From contig DLPD01000035.1 in assembly GCA_002479785.1 (NCBI GenBank), positions 1 to 48,072 on the forward strand: DNA of 48,072 nt, read 5' to 3'. Below the pieces are notes generated by a model. The model worked only from the letters and a program-made list of their open reading frames with translations, made no database searches and was not told the origin of the DNA. Source of the DNA: Cytophagaceae bacterium UBA7467. Lineage in GTDB: Bacteria; Bacteroidota; Bacteroidia; Cytophagales; Spirosomataceae. The translations under genes and the position numbers were made by a program. Positions 24,969-33,357 of this stretch are shown one piece after another (position 1 is the first letter of the stretch; every line of letters begins with the position of its first letter).

Positions 24969-25014
24969 CTAAGGTAAGTTTCATTTTCAATACCTATGTT
25001 AAGGAATTGTTAAG
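24969..25014 (-). promoter_or_regulatory. PHO-box-like repeat and -7 box of the PiT gene
   Basis: Coding strand: CTTAACA-N4-CTTAACA at 11-bp pitch (plus-strand TGTTAAG at 24997 and 25008). Then exactly 20 nt, then TACCTTAG (24976-24969), one mismatch from TAnnTTTG. No -33 TTTG. This is the most regular example of the motif. Confidence 0.6.
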
Positions 25015-25019
25015 ATAAA

Positions 25020-26084
25020 TTACTTTACCTCACTTTTAAACGAAACCCCTATCGCCTTTGCTGCTTTGTGAATTAACTCTTTTTGATAAACTTTTTCTAC
25101 TGTTTTCACTTCGCCCATAATTGGTACATTAGCACCTATCATCGCATACCAAATTTGATAGCAATCTTTCACTCTTTCTCCATGTGAGGTCCATTGTGAT
25201 TTGATAACATCACCTCGTCCGTGATCAGTCGTGATCAATAAAGTTGTTTTCCCTTTATAATCTGGATCTGTATTCACAAAATCCCAAATTTCACCCACCC
25301 AAGCGTCGAATTGATGTGCTGCATCTAAGTAATGATTATAAGCCCCTTCATGTGCAAACTCATCCGTTTCGCCATACGATATGTAAAGCGCTTTCGGCTT
25401 ATTCTTTTTTAAATAATGCATTGCTTTGAAATGGGTAAATGCATCGATAGGTTCTGCCATGCCAAAGGGCTTGAATGATTCTTTCAACATCTTAGCCAGC
25501 ATCTTCATCTCTGGATCATTCTCTAATTCAGGATACGAATCAAACGCATTGACCACTGGAAAACCCGCTCTTTTCTCATTCAAAATACGATCGAAAGCAT
25601 CCCAAGCGCCGAAAGCAGCCACCTTACCTTTATAAGCTGGTAAGGAGTTCAAGTATTCAAAAAAGTTCGTATTGGGATTAGGCTTGTAGTCATTTGAATT
25701 AACGGCGGTATCCACCTGACCTGTTAAAATTTCGCTGTACCCCGGGTATGAGAACCAATAGGGATTCGCATTATCAACTTGACTTCCTTCAGCTCTGTTG
25801 CCATGGATTTGGCCAGCAGCAGCTAGTTTACTCCAAAAAAAAGGCATTAATTTCTCGCGTCTTTCTCGTAAAGAAGGTGACCAATACTGCTGAATTAATC
25901 GAGCAGAGTCACCTCGGTGAAAACGCTTTATTTTAACGATCGAAGTATCTATACCATTAAATAGTTCTTGCCAACGGTAACCATCCGTGGTGATGACAAT
26001 CACGCGTGCATCAGATTCCTTCTGTGCCAAAGCCGTACTTGAAACGACAAATAAGATAGATAATAGGGTGTATAATTTAGTCAT
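25020..26084 (-). CDS. Exported alkaline-phosphatase-superfamily phosphoesterase (NPP/AP-like)
   Basis: 354 residues with a Sec signal ending in STALA. Metal-site motifs are ITTDGYRW (Asp34), the nucleophile region PGYSEILTG (Ser117), GETDEFAH and TTDHGRG, followed by a late His in SHGER. This is the layout of the type I phosphodiesterase/phosphomonoesterase branch of the superfamily. It should act in the periplasm on phosphate esters or diesters. A secreted sulfatase-like role is less likely in this setting. It is followed by the PiT gene on the same strand, which has its own promoter in the gap, so the two are neighbours in function rather than strictly one transcript. Confidence 0.85.
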   Translation of the reverse strand: MTKLYTLLSILFVVSSTALAQKESDARVIVITTDGYRWQELFNGIDTSIVKIKRFHRGDSARLIQQYWSPSLRERREKLMPFFWSKLAAAGQIHGNRAEGSQVDNANPYWFSYPGYSEILTGQVDTAVNSNDYKPNPNTNFFEYLNSLPAYKGKVAAFGAWDAFDRILNEKRAGFPVVNAFDSYPELENDPEMKMLAKMLKESFKPFGMAEPIDAFTHFKAMHYLKKNKPKALYISYGETDEFAHEGAYNHYLDAAHQFDAWVGEIWDFVNTDPDYKGKTTLLITTDHGRGDVIKSQWTSHGERVKDCYQIWYAMIGANVPIMGEVKTVEKVYQKELIHKAAKAIGVSFKSEVK

Positions 26085-26102
26085 GTTTATTGTTCAGAAA
26101 GC

Positions 26103-26148
26103 CAAAGCTAAGATATACAAATAATCAGACTGTAACCTTCATATTATT
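26103..26148 (-). promoter_or_regulatory. Degenerate PHO-box-like promoter of the secreted phosphatase
   Basis: Coding strand: TAGCTTTG (26110-26103) is a perfect TAnnTTTG. Exactly 20 nt upstream lie AATAATA and GGTTACA at 11-bp pitch (plus-strand cores at 26142 and 26131). The repeats are degenerate but the spacing is exact. No -33 TTTG. Confidence 0.45.
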
Positions 26149-26161
26149 AAATCAATAAAAC

Positions 26162-26197
26162 AAGAAATGCCAGAGAGAATCTCCCCAGCATTTTCTT
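26162..26197 (-). terminator. Probable terminator of the 26.2-kb lipoprotein gene
   Basis: An imperfect hairpin pairs AAGAAATGC (26162-26170) with the complementary stretch ending at 26197, through an inner GAGA/TCTC stem. A T-rich stretch follows on the minus strand. It lies 20-55 nt after the stop of the lipoprotein gene. Confidence 0.45.
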
Positions 26198-26217
26198 TAT
26201 TACACCAATATATTATT

Positions 26218-26766
26218 TTATAGAACTCCGGTCGAGACCCAAGTCTTTTTCACTTTATCGTATTTTAAAGATTTATCCGGCCACTCTACATAATGCTTCA
26301 TTGACAGGTATTCGTTAAGATTTCCTTTGTTCATTAATTCACGGAAAAGAAAAGTCCCTCTCTCAATGACTAATTCTTCTGAATAATGAGGCGTATTCAC
26401 TACCTCCTCAAAATTTTCAGGCTGTAAGCTTCCTTCTTTTAAGGTGAACTTACCCACTACACCTCGACGTAATTCTTTCAAATTCGCCACTGGTCTGCTG
26501 AGCAAAAAGTAGCACTCCCCGTTCTCTAATTTGGTCAATTTGACAAAATGATACAGCGGCAAGCGACTCACATATTCTGCTCTAAATTTCTTTTGAAACC
26601 TTGTATCGATAGTTGCATAAGTTGCATTTTCAGAAACATAGGTTATCACATTGGTTAATAAGGTATCCCGTTCAGCCTCTGAGAAATAATATTCCGCTTC
26701 ATCTTTCGAATGGCAGGCTGAAAAAATAAATAAACTAAGGAATATTGGTGCGAGTATCTTTTTCAT
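26218..26766 (-). CDS. Predicted lipoprotein of unknown function
   Basis: 182 residues with a lipoprotein signal (PIFLSLFIFSAC, Cys about residue 18). No known domain is recognised. The mature part is charged and mixed alpha/beta, with repeated Tyr/Glu-rich stretches (YYFSEAERDTLL, HYSEELVIERGTFLFREL). I chose the ATG at 26766, which begins the signal directly; the longer start at 26787 lies inside the upstream terminator. It follows the beta-helix lipoprotein and TonB receptor genes on the same strand and is separated from them only by that terminator. It probably belongs to the same surface system at a reduced expression level. Confidence 0.75.
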   Translation of the reverse strand: MKKILAPIFLSLFIFSACHSKDEAEYYFSEAERDTLLTNVITYVSENATYATIDTRFQKKFRAEYVSRLPLYHFVKLTKLENGECYFLLSRPVANLKELRRGVVGKFTLKEGSLQPENFEEVVNTPHYSEELVIERGTFLFRELMNKGNLNEYLSMKHYVEWPDKSLKYDKVKKTWVSTGVL

Positions 26767-26777
26767 TGGTGTATAAA

Positions 26778-26808
26778 AAAGGGCCACCTGTGTGACAGGT
26801 GGCCCTTT
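26778..26808 (-). terminator. Strong terminator/attenuator after the beta-helix lipoprotein gene
   Basis: A 13-bp stem (AAAGGGCCACCTG and its complement, loop TGTGA) is followed on the minus strand by six U. The next gene starts only about 8 nt after the U-run, so it must be served by read-through or by a promoter inside the upstream gene. Confidence 0.85.
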
Positions 26809-26818
26809 AGTTTAATTC

Positions 26819-28585
26819 TTACTTGATGTAAAGAACTGAGTTAGGAGAATATTCAGCCCAACCTGCAGTCCAATCTGTATCTTTGAATGCACCGATATAA
26901 TCTGTTGCAGTCATACCTGTTAATGTAGGTAAAGCAGTTCCGATCAATGACTCTGAAGTTCCTGCTGTTAAAGTTAACGTAGGACGAGATGACCATAAAG
27001 CAGATGAGATACCTGTATTAGCAGTTGATGTTAATACTTTGTTACCTGCAATTGCTTTGAACCAATCAGATGCCTTAACACCAGAACCAATTTCAATTGG
27101 CTTTGTAGCTACTGTACCTGAAGCGTTAGTCTTGGCAATTTGCTCTTCATCAGCCACCGCAACACCAAATCCATAAACGTTCGAGTTCAAGGACTTGAAT
27201 CCACCTGTGATACCTGTTGTACCAGCAATAACAACGTTCTTAACAATTAAGTCACCATTTGCAGCGTTTGTTTTTGCGCTACCTTTTTGGCTATCAATAT
27301 ATAAACCAGTTGGGTAACCAGTAATGAATGTGTTGTATACTTTCAATTTATTGTTACGACGTAATTGAGCTCCATTTTGGAAGTTATTATCCGCATATGA
27401 AGATGATGTTCCAATAGGTCCTACAATCGAGATATTTGCAAATGTAGCAGAAGTAAATGGAGTAGCTCCATCTCCGTTTGAGTTATTATCTACCTCAAAA
27501 CCATTAGATCCAGAAGCATCCGCTAAGTTACCATCACGGTATCCTAAACCGAATTGAACGTTTCCTGAGAAACCATTATCCACATCGAAATCGTCATCAG
27601 TGCCTTTGTAAGCGATCAAATATTTCGCATTAACAGTACCACCAAACCACTCGAATGAATCATCTAAACCGTAAGATGCTTGGATATATTCAATTGTGGT
27701 ACCTGAACCTACTGAACCCATTGTTAATGAGTTGATCTCTTGGTTCGGGTTCAATGGAATTCCACCGTACTCAATACGAACATACTTTAAAGTACCTGAA
27801 TTATCATCAGCAACTGTACCACCGTGGAAACCTTTATAACCACCTTCTAATTCAACTGTACCAGTTAAGTTATTAGGGGCTTTACCACAGATAACTACTC
27901 CACCCCAATCACCTGGAGCACGAGAACCAACACCTTCAGCAGAAGTAAAGACGATAGGTGCAGCAGCAGTACCGATAGCATTTAATTTAGAACCACGTTG
28001 AACGATTAAGGTACCTTTTGTAGCCTTGTCTCCAATGATCACAGTACCTGCTTCGATTGTTAGAACACCTACTTTTGAAATAGTTCCAAAAACAGCTTCT
28101 TCACCTACACGAACATAACCTTTCAGACGGTAAATTTTATCTTTAGTCCAAGTAACATTACCTTCAATTACTCCTTCCACGTCTACAATTGTTTTAGGTG
28201 GGATAGCTGAAACAGCCACTGGAATAGCTACTAAAGTAGAAACCTGATTCTGATTATCTGTTACTTGAATTGTAAAGTTTACAGTAGTTCCTGCTGCACC
28301 TTCAACCACATAATCCTTAACGTATTCATACGTCTTTTCTCCCGCTAAAATTTTTGAATCAAAAGGAGCACCATTTTTCAGAACGGTAATTGACTTAATT
28401 CCTGCTGGGGCATTTATCGTTGCTTTGACAGTAACAGTAGAACCAGGAGTTCCCGCAAAAGTTCCAGAAGTTGAAACTGTAGGTAAAGGGAACACTTCGT
28501 CCTCCTTAGAGCAGCTCGCTAATGTTACGACAGCAATTGCCAACATTGCGAAAAACTTAAACATGTTTGTTTGTAAGCGTTTCAT
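26819..28585 (-). CDS. Secreted beta-helix lipoprotein partnered with a TonB receptor
   Basis: 588 residues. A lipoprotein signal ends in VTLASC (Cys about 25). An Ig-like segment follows (about 35-130, with VTVKATINAP and VNFTIQVTDNQ). Then comes a long right-handed beta-helix-like part with GTVIIGDKATKGTLIVQRGS, WGGVVICG, DSFEWFGGTVNAKYL, DDDFDVDNGFSG and FEVDNNSNGD. The many Asp/Asn turns suggest Ca2+ binding. Glycosidase or phosphatase catalytic residues are not recognisable. It lies 36 bp after the TonB receptor gene and is abundant-protein-like in composition (short, simple residues). A surface binding partner of the receptor, in the place of SusD, is the likeliest role. Confidence 0.75.
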   Translation of the reverse strand: MKRLQTNMFKFFAMLAIAVVTLASCSKEDEVFPLPTVSTSGTFAGTPGSTVTVKATINAPAGIKSITVLKNGAPFDSKILAGEKTYEYVKDYVVEGAAGTTVNFTIQVTDNQNQVSTLVAIPVAVSAIPPKTIVDVEGVIEGNVTWTKDKIYRLKGYVRVGEEAVFGTISKVGVLTIEAGTVIIGDKATKGTLIVQRGSKLNAIGTAAAPIVFTSAEGVGSRAPGDWGGVVICGKAPNNLTGTVELEGGYKGFHGGTVADDNSGTLKYVRIEYGGIPLNPNQEINSLTMGSVGSGTTIEYIQASYGLDDSFEWFGGTVNAKYLIAYKGTDDDFDVDNGFSGNVQFGLGYRDGNLADASGSNGFEVDNNSNGDGATPFTSATFANISIVGPIGTSSSYADNNFQNGAQLRRNNKLKVYNTFITGYPTGLYIDSQKGSAKTNAANGDLIVKNVVIAGTTGITGGFKSLNSNVYGFGVAVADEEQIAKTNASGTVATKPIEIGSGVKASDWFKAIAGNKVLTSTANTGISSALWSSRPTLTLTAGTSESLIGTALPTLTGMTATDYIGAFKDTDWTAGWAEYSPNSVLYIK

Positions 28586-28621
28586 TTTTGTGTTTAATTT
28601 AAAATGGATTTAGTTTATTAT

Positions 28622-31429
28622 TTAATTAAATGGTGATACGATAATTCCTAAAGAGACTACACGTCCTGGTGCATAGTTTTGAATGATTTGATCTTGACTT
28701 CTGTCGAAAACTTGATCTTGGTTACCATCTTGCAGGATGGTGTTTCCTTGATTTAGTAAGTCGCTAACGCCTCCTTTAATCATCAACATTTTTGAAATTT
28801 GTTTAGAAAAGTTGAAATCAATTACGTGACGTGGCATCTCGAACCAATCTGGGTATGGAGAACCAAAATTGTTACCTACCGCGAATATACGTTTACCTAT
28901 GACGTTGTAATTCAAATTAAGTTGTAAGCCTTTTTTCGTGTCATTGTAGTTCAAGCCTGCATTAATAATATACGGTGACTGACCTTGCAATGGGCGATCA
29001 TCTGATTGATCCTTGGCCACTGCTTCATCTAATTTTACGCGACTAATAATATATGTACCATTAAAAACTAAACTAGTCTTTCCTAAAAAAGAGGCAGGAT
29101 TGGCCGAATTTAAGTTTTTTCTGAACTCGCCTTCTAAACCTGTGGAATAAGCAGATTTAGCGTTTGAAAAATTGAGGATTGGGTTGGCACCAGAGGCAAA
29201 TACTACCTCGATCGGATTAGTAAAATCTTTATAGAACGCAGCTATACTGATTAACTCTGAAGGAGTTGGGTAGAACTCATAGCGGAAATCAAAATTTTGA
29301 ATGTCTGCATTTTTCAAAGTTGGATTACCAGAAACGGTTCTGTTATTCACAAAATCATAAAAAGAAAAAGGGGCTAATTCTCTAAACTCTGGTCGGTTCA
29401 ATGTTTTACCATAAGCTAAGCGAAGTAATGACTTTTCCGTGAAATTGTAGGTTAAGTTCATAGATGGTAATAAATCAAGACGCGTGTTGTCATAATTAAT
29501 TGCCTTTCCTACTAAGTCTGCAGAGTTTAATTTTTGACTGTTTTGTTCTGCGCGAATACCTGCAATCGCATTAAATTTCTTACCCAATGCATAATTAACT
29601 GATGCATAGGCTGCAACTAAGTTATTGGTAGCTTTGTAGGAGTCATTCGGGTTAGTTTGCTCATCGATTTTAATTCCAGTTGAAGAATTAAAGTTTTGTG
29701 GAGAAAATAACTGATCAATGGGTAATGTGGTCTGGAAAGAAGGTGTAGACTTTACATAACCAATATTGCGCGCCCCAAAATTACGAACCTTATCCTCATA
29801 GAAAAGACCTGTTTTGAAATCTAATTCTCTATCTGATCCCACTTTTACCTTTTTATCTAGATTCCACGCAGCAGTGTAGGCATGTTCATCCAAGTTAATG
29901 TAGGTACGACCTAATAAAAAAGTTTGTGCCGCTCCGTTTGGAATAAATAAGCTTGAGTTTGAACCGTCAATGTTATAGCGGAAACGTTTGTAATCAGGTT
30001 GATTTCGGTAAGCTGCATTATAACCTACCATCCAATCCGTTTTCAAGCTACCGTCTTGAAATTCATGACGACCCGTTAACTGACCTGTGTAAATACCACG
30101 GTAAACTTGATCAAAAGAACGAATATCCCAATTAGATCCATTATCAAATCCGGAACGTTGAATATATTGCGTGTTCGATAGTTGATTGTATAGGTTCTTA
30201 AATTCAAACACGGAACCACCAGGTAACTTAACAGACCAGTTATGGGAAGCACCTACACGAATAGCATTGGTAAATTGATTATCCACGAAGGAGAAAATCT
30301 CGTCAGGCTCACCTGTTGATCCTATTTGTGAGTAACCCCAATCATTCCGTTCCATACGGAAAATTGAGCGCGTGTTGGAATAGTTTATACCCGTTACGTT
30401 ACCAATCTTTACATCCCCTGCATTTAACTTAAGACCTCCAGATAAAGAGGCGCGAATATCAGGCATAGCTGATGATTGAACAGGTAGCCAATTATTTTTA
30501 AGAGAAGCTCCTATCGCATCTAAACCTGCAGGTGAAGAACCAATTAGAGCACTTCTATTTGCTGGAAAAGATTTTGGCAAATCAAAATAGCCTTGATCAA
30601 AACCTGTCCAAGCAAGATTAGAATTCTTAGTTGAATAAAACTTTTCCCCTGTCGTTCCCTCACGGTATGAACTAGAAACATCCAAGGTTAAGTAGTTATT
30701 TTCCGGAATCGATTTTGTAAAAATCTTTACCACACCACCCGCAAATTCACCTGGAATTTCAGCTGACGGCGATTTGAAAACTAGGATGCGGTCGATTTGA
30801 CCCGCAGGAATGATATCGAATGAGAATGAACGCACATCTGTTTCCATCGATGGTGCGAAGGCGTTGTTTAATTGTACTGTATTATAACGTTCATTTAGAC
30901 CACGAATGTTAATAAAACGCTCACCAAAAATAGTCACACCTGGCACACGCTTCACTACCTCTGCCGCCGTACGGTCTAATGTTTTAGTAATTTGAGCAGC
31001 AGAAATTCCACTCACCACTAATTGAGATGCTTTGATTTCTGAGATTACGGATACTTCAGTATTCGTCAAACGTTGAGCTACTACTTTTACCTCCGCTAAA
31101 GTAGAACTAGTTTCTTCAATAGATAGATTTAAGTCAGTTACTTGACCTGCTTCTACTTTAACTCCTTCGTAGATTTTAGGATCATAACCTACATAAGAAA
31201 TTTTTAACGAATAAGATCCTGCTGGAAGTTTAGCAAATGAGAAAAACCCGTTGATATCAGTCGCGGCTCCTTTGTTAATGCCTTGCACTAAGATAGTCGC
31301 CCCAATGATGTCTTCTTTAGTTTTGGAATCCTTGATTGTTCCTCTAAGAGTACCTTCTTGCGCGAATACAGCTGATGAAAGCGATAAAAATAAGATGATG
31401 AGATTGGTGTACTTGTTAATTAATTTCAT
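28622..31429 (-). CDS. TonB-dependent outer-membrane receptor with N-terminal CarboxypepD-like domain
   Basis: About 935 residues. Signal peptide ends near SAVFAQ. A carboxypeptidase-regulatory-like domain spans about 25-110 (ATDINGFFSF, LKISYVGYD). The plug follows (TAAEVVKRVPGVTI, FINIRGLNERYN, PGEFAGGVVKI) and then the barrel, ending in aromatic residues (VSPFN). I chose the ATG at 31429; the longer start at 31465 overlaps the predicted -7 box and adds a non-signal leader. It is the first gene of a surface operon with the beta-helix lipoprotein. Its promoter has four phased PHO-box-like repeats, so import of a phosphorus compound under starvation is the best guess. Confidence 0.9.
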   Translation of the reverse strand: MKLINKYTNLIILFLSLSSAVFAQEGTLRGTIKDSKTKEDIIGATILVQGINKGAATDINGFFSFAKLPAGSYSLKISYVGYDPKIYEGVKVEAGQVTDLNLSIEETSSTLAEVKVVAQRLTNTEVSVISEIKASQLVVSGISAAQITKTLDRTAAEVVKRVPGVTIFGERFINIRGLNERYNTVQLNNAFAPSMETDVRSFSFDIIPAGQIDRILVFKSPSAEIPGEFAGGVVKIFTKSIPENNYLTLDVSSSYREGTTGEKFYSTKNSNLAWTGFDQGYFDLPKSFPANRSALIGSSPAGLDAIGASLKNNWLPVQSSAMPDIRASLSGGLKLNAGDVKIGNVTGINYSNTRSIFRMERNDWGYSQIGSTGEPDEIFSFVDNQFTNAIRVGASHNWSVKLPGGSVFEFKNLYNQLSNTQYIQRSGFDNGSNWDIRSFDQVYRGIYTGQLTGRHEFQDGSLKTDWMVGYNAAYRNQPDYKRFRYNIDGSNSSLFIPNGAAQTFLLGRTYINLDEHAYTAAWNLDKKVKVGSDRELDFKTGLFYEDKVRNFGARNIGYVKSTPSFQTTLPIDQLFSPQNFNSSTGIKIDEQTNPNDSYKATNNLVAAYASVNYALGKKFNAIAGIRAEQNSQKLNSADLVGKAINYDNTRLDLLPSMNLTYNFTEKSLLRLAYGKTLNRPEFRELAPFSFYDFVNNRTVSGNPTLKNADIQNFDFRYEFYPTPSELISIAAFYKDFTNPIEVVFASGANPILNFSNAKSAYSTGLEGEFRKNLNSANPASFLGKTSLVFNGTYIISRVKLDEAVAKDQSDDRPLQGQSPYIINAGLNYNDTKKGLQLNLNYNVIGKRIFAVGNNFGSPYPDWFEMPRHVIDFNFSKQISKMLMIKGGVSDLLNQGNTILQDGNQDQVFDRSQDQIIQNYAPGRVVSLGIIVSPFN

Positions 31430-31462
31430 AAAAAGGGGATACTGGTGATTTTTTTGACAGGA

Positions 31463-31530
31463 CAAAATTACCCACTCAGCCTCCCCCCTCGATTAAGTCT
31501 GTGTTAGGCTTTTGTTACGGAATTGTTAAA
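31463..31530 (-). promoter_or_regulatory. PHO-box-like four-repeat promoter of the TonB receptor operon
   Basis: Plus-strand TGTTA cores at 31502, 31513 and 31524, plus a degenerate GATTA at 31491, are all at 11-bp pitch. The last repeat (31491) lies exactly 20 nt before TAATTTTG (31470-31463, perfect TAnnTTTG). No -33 TTTG. The ATG of the receptor is 34 nt after the -7 box. Confidence 0.65.
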
Positions 31531-31562
31531 TGAGGTGCTATAAATTTAACAATTCCGTAACA
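31513..31562. repeat. Perfect 19-bp inverted repeat over the PHO-box-like site
   Basis: Left arm TGTTACGGAATTGTTAAAT (31513-31531) and its exact complement at 31544-31562 are separated by 12 bp. Each arm holds two TGTTA (or TAACA) half-sites at 11-bp pitch, so the regulator site is mirrored. It could be an operator for dimers facing both ways, or form a hairpin. Confidence 0.85.
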
Positions 31563-31678
31563 TTAAGATTTTTCAAATAAATTTTCACTTTTCTAGTCTG
31601 ATTTATTGCACAATTTCAAGTTTTTGCATTTTATATAGAAGAACTTTCTTAGAAAAATGAAAATTAACGTGGATTTAA

Positions 31679-31708
31679 TTTGCAGGTAATTTGAAACGCC
31701 TAGTTTTG
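31679..31708 (+). promoter_or_regulatory. Full -33/-7 promoter of the small secreted protein gene
   Basis: TTTG at 31679-31682, an 18-bp spacer and TAGTTTTG at 31701-31708 match the Bacteroidota TTTG/TAnnTTTG promoter. Transcription would start near 31713, 45 nt before the ATG. Confidence 0.7.
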
Positions 31709-31757
31709 AGACAGAAAACGGAAATCATTCCGCCTACGTTTATTAAAATCAAGCATT

Positions 31758-32096
31758 ATGAAAAAGTACACATTTGCTGCTCTTTTATTCGCAGCCAGCC
31801 TGTTTGTCGTTTCTGCCACTAATGCAGCAGAATTAACCCTTCCAGTGAACATCGAATCTGTAGGTAAATTAAAATATATGGTGTCTGTTAAAGCAGGAGC
31901 CACAGTCGTTATCTACGATGGTGAAAACAACGAAATTCACAAGGAAGGAATCGTATCGCAAAAATTGTTCAATTTAGCGGGATTATCTGACGGGAACTAC
32001 CGTATGGTCGTGTTAGATATGCGTAAAAACGTGATCTCTTCTAAGTCGTTTAGCATTAAAACGGAAGTGAAGCGCGATATCGTGGCTATGAACTAA
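31758..32096 (+). CDS. Small secreted protein of unknown function
   Basis: 112 residues with a clear Sec signal (MKKYTFAALLFAASLFVVSA, cleavage near TNAAE). The mature 85-90 residues alternate strands (TLPVNIESVG, KLKYMVSVKAGATVVIYDG, YRMVVLDMRK) and resemble a single beta-sandwich of the type found at the C-terminus of secreted Bacteroidota proteins. No catalytic motif is seen. It has a strong constitutive-type promoter and a strong terminator, so it is a single-gene unit. It is divergent from the TonB receptor operon, and the inverted repeat lies between them. No function can be assigned. Confidence 0.8.
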   Translation: MKKYTFAALLFAASLFVVSATNAAELTLPVNIESVGKLKYMVSVKAGATVVIYDGENNEIHKEGIVSQKLFNLAGLSDGNYRMVVLDMRKNVISSKSFSIKTEVKRDIVAMN

Positions 32097-32136
32097 TTAC
32101 CCAACATCAACGAATTATAGTGAAAGATTAAGGGGT

Positions 32137-32165
32137 AAAAAGGCGGACCAGTGGTTCGCCTTTTT
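32137..32165. terminator. Bidirectional terminator
   Basis: AAAAAGGCGGACC (32137-32149), loop AGT, and the complementary arm 32153-32165 (one G-U pair) form a 13-bp stem bounded by A-run and T-run. It separates the convergent small secreted protein gene and the MFS gene. Confidence 0.85.
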
Positions 32166-32169
32166 CTGT

Positions 32170-33357
32170 TTAGCTGAGTTCATTGCTCTTAATTTTATGC
32201 AGCAAAAAAACAGCCAACAACATAGGAAGTGAGAAAATCAGAAAGCGATCCGCCACGGACATCCCACTATCTGTGAGTAAGCCAAAGACGGTGGGTCCCA
32301 AAATCGCTCCAAAACGGCCCGCCCCCATCGCTAATCCCACCCCCGTCGAACGTATCGCTGCTGGGTAAATGCGCGTTGCGGCTGGATAGAAACTATTAAA
32401 TCCGCCTTGCACTAAAAAGCCGATGAAGAAGACTAAGGTGAGGTTGACAATATAGTCAAGTTGTACATTCCCATAAAAGTTCATTAAGACAAAGGCGATG
32501 ATGAAGAAAAGAGTCATTGTTTTCTTGATGCCAATTTGACTAATCGCTAAACCCATCACAAAAACGCCTGTAAAGGCCCCAAAATTCAAAGTCATCCCCA
32601 CGTAGGTGGCGAGCTCGAAAGGCATGCCGGATTGTTTGGCGAGCGTAGGCACCCAGCTGATCAAGGTGTATAAAGTCAAAAAACCGAAGAAAATAGCCGC
32701 CCAAAGTAAGAATGTGGAGGTTCTGTATGCTGGGGTAAAAAGTTCTTTCAGCTTAGTCTGATTTTGTTTCGATTCCGGCACGAACACTGGGGATTCTGGC
32801 AGGAAGAAATAGACTAAGAGTAAAAGCGCAAACGAGAATGCACTCGCAATCAGAAAGGTCGCGCGCCAGCCTAAAAGCGGAAACCCCCAGGCCACCACAA
32901 AACCAGTTAAAATCGCGCCCAATGGCCACCCTCCTTGCACAATCCCCACATTGAAATCGCGGGTTTTATCGGTGGAAAACTCGGAGGCAACCGTCGCTAA
33001 ATTAGGAAGGATCCCGCCGATGCCTAGACCTGTGATGAATCTAAAAACCAATATCCACGTCAGCGATGGAGCAAAATAAACTAGCAGCATGCCCACACTA
33101 ATGAAAAACAAAGAACCTAAAAAGATTTTGCGCCGGCCCCATTGATCTCCCAGTGGAGCTAACACAAAACAGCCCGCCGTCATCCCCGCTAAACCCGCCG
33201 AAAATACGTAACCAAGTTCTACGTTATTCAGGCCCCACTCCTTCATGATATGCTCTCCGGCAAAGGAAACAAGCAAAACGTCAATACCATCATTGAAATT
33301 GAGCAAAAAACAGAGAGAAACTACAGCTATTTGGAGCCAAGACATCGAGTTTTTCAT
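32170..33357 (-). CDS. MFS transporter (AAHS/sugar-acid symporter type)
   Basis: 395 residues, 12 predicted membrane helices. The MFS motif between helices 2 and 3 is GDQWGRRK, and FRFITGLGIGGILPN is the helix-4 landmark of the aromatic-acid/sugar-acid symporter branch; YFFLPESP ends the first half. It is expected to import an organic acid or sugar derivative with protons. The start codon overlaps the stop of the dehydrogenase gene (ATGA), so transport and oxidation are translationally coupled in a VOC-dehydrogenase-MFS operon. The substrate is not determinable. Confidence 0.85.
   Translation of the reverse strand: MKNSMSWLQIAVVSLCFLLNFNDGIDVLLVSFAGEHIMKEWGLNNVELGYVFSAGLAGMTAGCFVLAPLGDQWGRRKIFLGSLFFISVGMLLVYFAPSLTWILVFRFITGLGIGGILPNLATVASEFSTDKTRDFNVGIVQGGWPLGAILTGFVVAWGFPLLGWRATFLIASAFSFALLLLVYFFLPESPVFVPESKQNQTKLKELFTPAYRTSTFLLWAAIFFGFLTLYTLISWVPTLAKQSGMPFELATYVGMTLNFGAFTGVFVMGLAISQIGIKKTMTLFFIIAFVLMNFYGNVQLDYIVNLTLVFFIGFLVQGGFNSFYPAATRIYPAAIRSTGVGLAMGAGRFGAILGPTVFGLLTDSGMSVADRFLIFSLPMLLAVFLLHKIKSNELS

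Noticed and set aside
8766..31429. Polysaccharide utilisation locus
   Set aside because: SusCD-type genes are present but no glycoside hydrolase, lyase or carbohydrate esterase is in the region; the partners are phosphatases and phosphonate enzymes.
31544..31590. A plus-strand PHO-type promoter for the small secreted protein from the far arm of the inverted repeat
   Set aside because: No TAnnTTTG lies 20 nt after the mirrored repeats, and a complete -33/-7 promoter is present at 31679-31708.
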